From Erythroxylum novogranatense (lineage: Eukaryota > Streptophyta > Magnoliopsida > Malpighiales > Erythroxylaceae): 64,000 nucleotides of DNA. Made by a program: the position numbers and the translations under genes. Position 1 is the stretch's first letter; every line of letters begins with the position of its first letter. Below the pieces are notes generated by a model. That model searched no databases. It was given only the letters and a program-made list of their open reading frames with translations, and had not been told where the DNA came from. Shown one piece after another: positions 59,101-64,000 of the stretch. The DNA lies in the NCBI GenBank assembly GCA_029891385.1, contig CM057228.1, positions 30,136,214-30,200,213 on the forward strand, in the 5' to 3' direction.

Positions 59101-60779
59101 AAAGTCTTAGGGGCTAAATTGAAATTCAATGCCTTCATATTACTTGTAGCCCCATGTCTCTAGTTTATTTTGCAATAAGAATCAACTCAATTGGATCTCC
59201 ACAGACCAAGAATTTACCAAAATACTGAACCATGTTCAGAAAATTATCCAACTCACTTTGATTTAATCAATCTTCCTTAACTTAATCTCAAAATCTACAA
59301 ATTTTCGTGGAGAGGTAGAGGGATGTCGTAGGAATCCAACTCTTTAAAAACTAAGTCAATCGGATGTCAGATAAAAAAGATATAAACAAAAGATTGAGAG
59401 AGGTTCGGATTAGGGGAAAAAACCCACAAAGCAATACGGCGTCGCATTAGAGAGGCTGCCTTGCGATCGCGAGGGCACTCGCACTCGCGAGCGAGCATGG
59501 CCGCTCGTGTCGCGAGGACACCTGAATCCCTTTTTTTTTTCAAAAACTCCTAATTTCCAAAATACACAACTTCTGACTCAAAATTCCAAATTTTGTAAAT
59601 TTGGTATTAATAGAAAGATGAAAGGAAGCTCTACAACTTCCCTGGAGAACTTAAAAACCAATTCCTTCTCTAAAGGGGTTAAAAATCCACTCGAAGTTTC
59701 TGTCCAAAATCATGTCAACCTAAACAGTCACATAACTTCTAAAATTTCTATCTTTCAACTCCAAGGTCCAAAAATGACATACTCTATATGAATGAAAATA
59801 TCAAAATGCAACCTACAACTTTCATGAAGGAAAGAAAAAACAATTTGACTTCTAAGGGAGTCAAAAACTACTTCAAAGTTTCTTCCCACTAATGATCATC
59901 CCAAATAGTAACAGAAACTTCGAAAAATCATAACTTCCTATTCCATGGTCCAAAAATTCCATACTTTACATCAATGGAAAGATCAAAACACAATATAAAA
60001 CTTTCATGAATCACTTAAAGGCAATTTAAACCTCTAACTAGGTCAATTTTTCAATAAAAGTTTCTGTCAGGAATCTGTCATCCTATACCACATCCAAACT
60101 TTAAAAGTTCATATCTTCCAATTTTCAAAATAAAAAATAACGTATTATACATCATTGTAAAGCTATGCAATTTCTCTATAACTTTCATGTAGACCACTTC
60201 CTCCAATTCAAACAACATCAGTACAAAATTTTCCTCAAAACACAGTACACACAAACTTACCCTTAATAGCATTTTTAAAAACAAAGCAAAATAACCTAAA
60301 CTTCGAAAGATTATAACTTTCAATTCCGTTATCAAAAAATATCATACTTTATGGTGATAGAAAGCTCTCAGCAGAAGCTACAAGTTTCATGAAGATCATT
60401 TTTTCAAATTTAGCCCAAATTAACCCAAAAAAATTCACAAAAATTTCTAGTCAAAAAGTCAACCCTGCCACTATTCATCCCAAAAAATCAGACTTTCTTA
60501 ATTCTCCAAATTCTCACACTTTTACTATTCATTTCCCGCTTTTCAATTTCATTTAAAACAATTCATTCACTATCAATTCCATTGAAACTCAAAACACCAT
60601 TTTAGGCCATAATTAATCATAAACATCAATAACAAAAGCATATTTCACCTATCTTAATCTCATATAACAATTCACATTCTTGAATTGTCTTTTTCTTTGC
60701 ACATGAATAATTCACCACAAATTCCTCATCTAATGTCAATTTATACTTCAAAATTTCAAGAAAAATTCGAGGTCCAACA
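56157..60779 (-). mobile_element. SOLO2: 4623-bp solo LTR, Tekay-like, in CHR4 integrase
   Basis: It starts TGTTGGCACCG and ends GAGGTCCAACA, flanked by a perfect TAGGT duplication (56152-56156 and 60780-60784). Removing it and one duplication rejoins CHR4 in register with TEK3 at about 28250. No internal region remains. Orientation is minus, from the GAGGTGAGCTTTACAGCTCGTGG patch at 57126 and the following AATAAGCAAAAT, which match TEK1 in reverse complement. It holds degenerate subrepeats (59100-60480), a GC-rich island and a minus-strand CGTATAAG TATA-like motif near 58452 followed by GAAGAAGAAG. Confidence 0.93.
59440..59525 (-). repeat. GC-rich inverted-repeat island in SOLO2
   Basis: TGCGATCGCGAGGGCACTCG followed by CACTCGCGAGCGAG and CTCGTGTCGCGAGG form overlapping self-complementary words in an otherwise AT-rich LTR. 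About 60-110 bases before it is GTCAATCGGATGTC, which matches GTCAATCGGACGTC before the hairpin repeats of the TEK3 LTRs. Confidence 0.6.
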
Positions 60780-60784
60780 TAGGT

Positions 60785-61640
60785 AATGACTATAACTTTC
60801 CAACTGGAGTCTGATGCTTTGCCTTAATCTGTTGACAAGTTAGACACTTAGCAACATACTCTGCCACTTATTTCTTCATCCCTGAACACCAAAAATGTCA
60901 TTTAGCATATTGTACATCTTAGTACTACCAGGATGCATAGAACAAGCTACTAAGTGAGCTTCCTTTAAAATCTCTTTCCTCAGATCATCGATATTAGGTA
61001 CATACAATCTTTGTTTCAACCATAATGCATTATCTCTCAATTTGAACTAAAAACTTGAATTTTGTTCCATCTTCTCTATAAGCTTCACTAGTTCTAGATC
61101 CTTACTTTGAGCTTTTCTAATCCTTTCATGCAATACCGGTCTAAGCTTCAATTTAGCTATCAATGCTTCATTTTGTCCCAAATTTAGCTCAACATTCAAT
61201 GCTCTCAGTTTTATTAAGTTTAGTAACCTCAATGTCTGAATCTGTGCCACACAACTATTGGATTTCCTACTTAATGCATCAACGACAACATTAGCTTTAC
61301 CAGGATGATACTCAATTGTACGATCGTAATCTTTTAGCAACTCAATCCATCTCCTTTGTCTTATATTTAAATTTTCTTGACTCAACAAATATTTCAAACT
61401 ATCGTGATCTGTAAATATCTGAAATGTCTTACCATACAAATAATGTTTTCAAATCTTCAAAGCACATACAACTGTAGCAAGTTCTAAATCATGAACTAGA
61501 TAATGGAATTCATGAGGTCTCAACTGTCTTAATGTATATGTAATTACTCTGCTGTACTGCATCAGAACACATCTTAACTCCTGGTGTGAAGCGCCACTGT
61601 ATACTATATATCATCCTGATCTAGATGGAATAGCTAACAC
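60785..61640 (-). pseudogene. CHR4 RNase H and integrase zinc domain
   Basis: The open piece 61047-61439 reads [54 protein letters not shown], the RNase H C-terminal half. The HHCC region (CSMHPGSTKMYN-like) is at about 60860-60960. The N-terminal RNase H (61450-61640) is disrupted by stops. Confidence 0.85.
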
Positions 61641-61655
61641 TGATGTTGTAGTTAA

Positions 61656-62420
61656 TTAGTGATTTAATTCCTCAAAACCCCTTTGGCACTCATCAGTCCA
61701 TTGGAAGGGTATATTCTTCTTTAGTAGCTTTGTTAAAGAGGCTGAGATCAATGAAATTCCCTCGACAAACCTCATGTAATAACAAGCTAATCCAAGAAAA
61801 CTCCGAATCTCATATACATTCCTTGATGCTTCATACTTTATCATTGTTTCAACTTTCTTTGGGTCCACTTGTATACCCTGTCCGGACACTATGTGACCCA
61901 AAAATACCACTTGATCAAGCTAAAATTTATACTTACTGAACTTGATATACAACTGTTTCTCCCTTATAATCTATAGAACTAGCCTCAGATGCTCAGAATG
62001 TTCCTCTCTACTCTTCGAATACACAAAATGTCATCAATAAATACAATCACAAAGTGATCTAGGTAAGGTTGGAATACCTTGTTCATCAATGACATAAAAG
62101 CTGTTGGAGCATTCATCAATCTAAAAGGCATTACTAAAAACTCGAAATGCCTATATCTGGTCTTGAATGGACTCTTTGACACATCTGTCTCTGCTATCTT
62201 CAACTGATAATACCCTGATCTTTGATCTAATTTAGTGAATACCCAAGCTCCCTATAGTTGATCAAGTAGATCATCAATTCTTGGTAAAGGAAACTTATTT
62301 TTCATAGTCACTCGATTCAACTGCCTATAATTAATACACAATCTCAAGGTTCCATCTTTCTTCTTCTCCAATAAGACTGGAGGTCCCAAGGTGATATACT
62401 AGGTTTGATGAAGCCCTTAT
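61656..62420 (-). pseudogene. CHR4 reverse transcriptase
   Basis: From 62203: [27 protein letters not shown] and VIVFIDDIL with the active-site Asp pair near 62025-62040. The connection domain is at 61656-61910 (FLGHIVSGQGIQVDPKKVE, RSFLGLACYYMRFVEG). N-terminal RT pieces extend to about 62420. Stops separate the parts. Confidence 0.87.
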
Positions 62421-62599
62421 CCAACATTTCCTACAACTGGGTCTTAAGTTCTACAGATGTCATCCTATACAAAGGAATCGATATAAGAGCAATACCTAGA
62501 ACTAAGTCAATGGTAAACTCTGTCTCCTTATCTAGGGGTAATCCCGATAATTCACTAGGAAACATATCTAGGAAATCCCTAACAATAGGAATATCCTGA

Positions 62600-63100
62600 A
62601 TTGTCTACTCAGTTTAGGTATCAGTTATATAGGCTAGGTAAGCCTTACATCCACTCCAAATCAACCTGAAGGCACTCATCGTGGAAATTAATCTGGCAAA
62701 CACTACTTGGCTAAAACCTTGAAATATTACTCTCGGCTTTGTAGGAGATTCAATAATCACCTCCTTAGTGTGGTAATTCATTATGGCTCTGTGTGTAGTG
62801 AGCAGGTCATACCTAGGACAAGATCTATCTCTCTTAATTGCGGTATTTTCAAATCAGCTTCTAACTTTGCCTGATCAATCCAAATTATACACTTTTTACT
62901 GACTTCTCTACTCACAGTATTATGACCTACTGGAGTACTCACCTCTAGGCCATATCTCAATATCCCTCTCTCACAATGCAATTTAAATGCTAGATGTGGC
63001 AGAATGAATGAATGCATAAATGCTGGATCTAGCAATGCAAATGTCACTAAATTAAAGACATATAATACACCTGCAATGACATCAGGGGAGTCCTGAGCCT
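62600..63100 (-). pseudogene. CHR4 protease
   Basis: The frame from 63047 begins FALLDPAFMHSFI, aligning with the aspartic protease loop that reads DTGATHSFI or DSGATHSFI in functional elements, so the Asp remains but the Thr/Ser-Gly does not. LREIDLVLGM matches the second protease block (ILGM). It is inactive by sequence. Confidence 0.75.
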
Positions 63101-63280
63101 CATGTCTGGTAATGACATAGATCCTGGCTTGGGACTACGATTGATTGCTTCGCACCTCAATTCTGGCACTAAGACCTACATAATTTATTCTATCTCTGCC
63201 TTTACCTCTACCTCTACCTCTCTGTCCCATTCCACTTACTCTACTCTACTGGATAGTCATTTCAGTTACTGTTCCTACTC

Positions 63281-64000
63281 TCACTCCTGAATGTGCTCTA
63301 ACGATAGCAGGACAATCTCTGATCTAATACTCCAAAGAGCCATAATGTGGGCAAGCTCTTGATAGCTCCCAACATTCATCGCCATGTCTCTTCCCACAGT
63401 TCTCATGGCTAGGCATCTATAGTGGTTGCCTATTATAAGTCTACCCTCTAGATGCCTAACCTCTACCAAAATAACCAAAGCTGCCTCTCAACCTAAACCT
63501 TAACTGTCTTGATCTCGGTTGTGATCATGATAGTCTACTATGGTATTTACTGAATCTTCTGCCAGAATCAGCTTGAAATTTGCCATACCTCTTAATTCTG
63601 AACTTTTGCCTATACTCAACCCATCCATCCTTCAGTAGCTGCTCAATTCTAATCGAAGTAGCTCTTAGCTTAGTGAAACTGCTCAAATTGGTCATTGCCA
63701 ACCTTATTCTAGTTTCCATATTTAACCCATCTTCGAACCGTCTACATTTGTCTTCCTCAATCGGGACCATAGCTGTTTCATATCCCAATAACTCATTAAA
63801 CCACATTTCATACTCAGCTATAGTGAGATTCCCCTATTTTAGATCGAGGAACTCCTTGATCTTTTTATCCAGGTAGATCTTTGGCATGTAGTTCTCGTGG
63901 AAGACCCTCAAAAAGTCTTCAAAATTCAATCTACAAGGTCGGGCGAAACTACCGAGAACATTATTCCACCACTGATAAGCCAAACTTTGCAGTAACAAGA
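63281..64000 (-). pseudogene. CHR4 gag remnant, runs off window
   Basis: From 63806 the frame MWFNELLGYETAMVPIEEDKCRRFEDGL matches the retrotransposon gag capsid region, and the bases to 64000 continue it (NVLGSFARP, ENYMPKIYLDKKIKEFLDL in composite reading). A zinc-knuckle composite (CGKRHGDECW) is near 63370-63410. The N-terminus is outside the window. Confidence 0.8.

Larger units (their letters stand above)
55770..64000 (-). mobile_element. CHR4: degenerate chromovirus-like Ty3/gypsy, partial
   Basis: Minus-strand gag, protease, reverse transcriptase, RNase H and integrase remnants run from the window edge to about 55790. The integrase is split by SOLO2 at 56157-60779. Alignment to TEK3 stops near 55790, so the integrase C-terminus, any chromodomain, the PPT and the 3' LTR are lost. 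Many substitutions and stops mark it as older than TEK3. The gag start and 5' LTR lie beyond the window. Confidence 0.85.

Overview
The window is plant nuclear DNA, almost certainly angiosperm, made nearly entirely of nested transposable elements; I found no convincing host gene, tRNA or rRNA. Evidence for a plant: chromodomain Ty3/gypsy elements (Tekay/Del-like) primed by initiator tRNA-Met, a Tat-lineage Ty3/gypsy element with an antisense ORF, a Ty1/copia element, and an L1-type LINE with a DUF4283/zinc-knuckle ORF1 and a terminal RNase H. The species cannot be named from this sequence. Element names below are local labels.

Layout. (1) 1-7649: TEK1, a Tekay-like element with about 4.4 kb LTRs but only a 614 bp non-coding interior (PBS and PPT kept, gag-pol gone); its 5' LTR starts left of the window. 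(2) 7650-12549: 3' part of another Tekay-like LTR (TEK2, + strand), split by a 2.27 kb solo LTR (SOLO1, 9914-12183, duplication GTGTA). (3) 12550-38237: the 3' part of a Tat element (RNase H and integrase remnants, 81-bp tandem repeats, antisense ORF, 48-bp repeats, PPT, probable short 3' LTR). Its antisense ORF is split by TEK3 (15153-35484, duplication GTCCT), a 20.3 kb minus-strand chromovirus arranged LTR-interior-LTR-interior-LTR. (4) 38238-38884: unassigned DNA. (5) 38885-54625: a near full-length LINE with a 16-bp target duplication, its ORF2 split by a complete 9.6 kb minus-strand Ty1/copia element (43648-53260, duplication GCCTG). (6) 54626-55769: unassigned AT-rich DNA. (7) 55770-64000: an old, degenerate minus-strand chromovirus whose integrase is split by a 4.6 kb solo LTR (SOLO2, 56157-60779, duplication TAGGT).

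None of the coding regions is intact, so no element here looks autonomous as assembled. Many differences between otherwise near-identical repeat copies fall at CTG/CAG, CCGG and homopolymer sites. That could be real methylation-linked decay or, more likely for the indels, long-read consensus error, so frameshifts should be read with caution. The most interesting structures are the three-LTR tandem element, the split antisense ORF, architecture shared by otherwise diverged Tekay-type LTRs (modular subrepeats, a variable GC-rich hairpin island, a purine-rich leader with a splice-donor-like site, arrays of GAGC...GCTC hairpins), and clusters of an AAGTCGACTT palindrome in the copia element.
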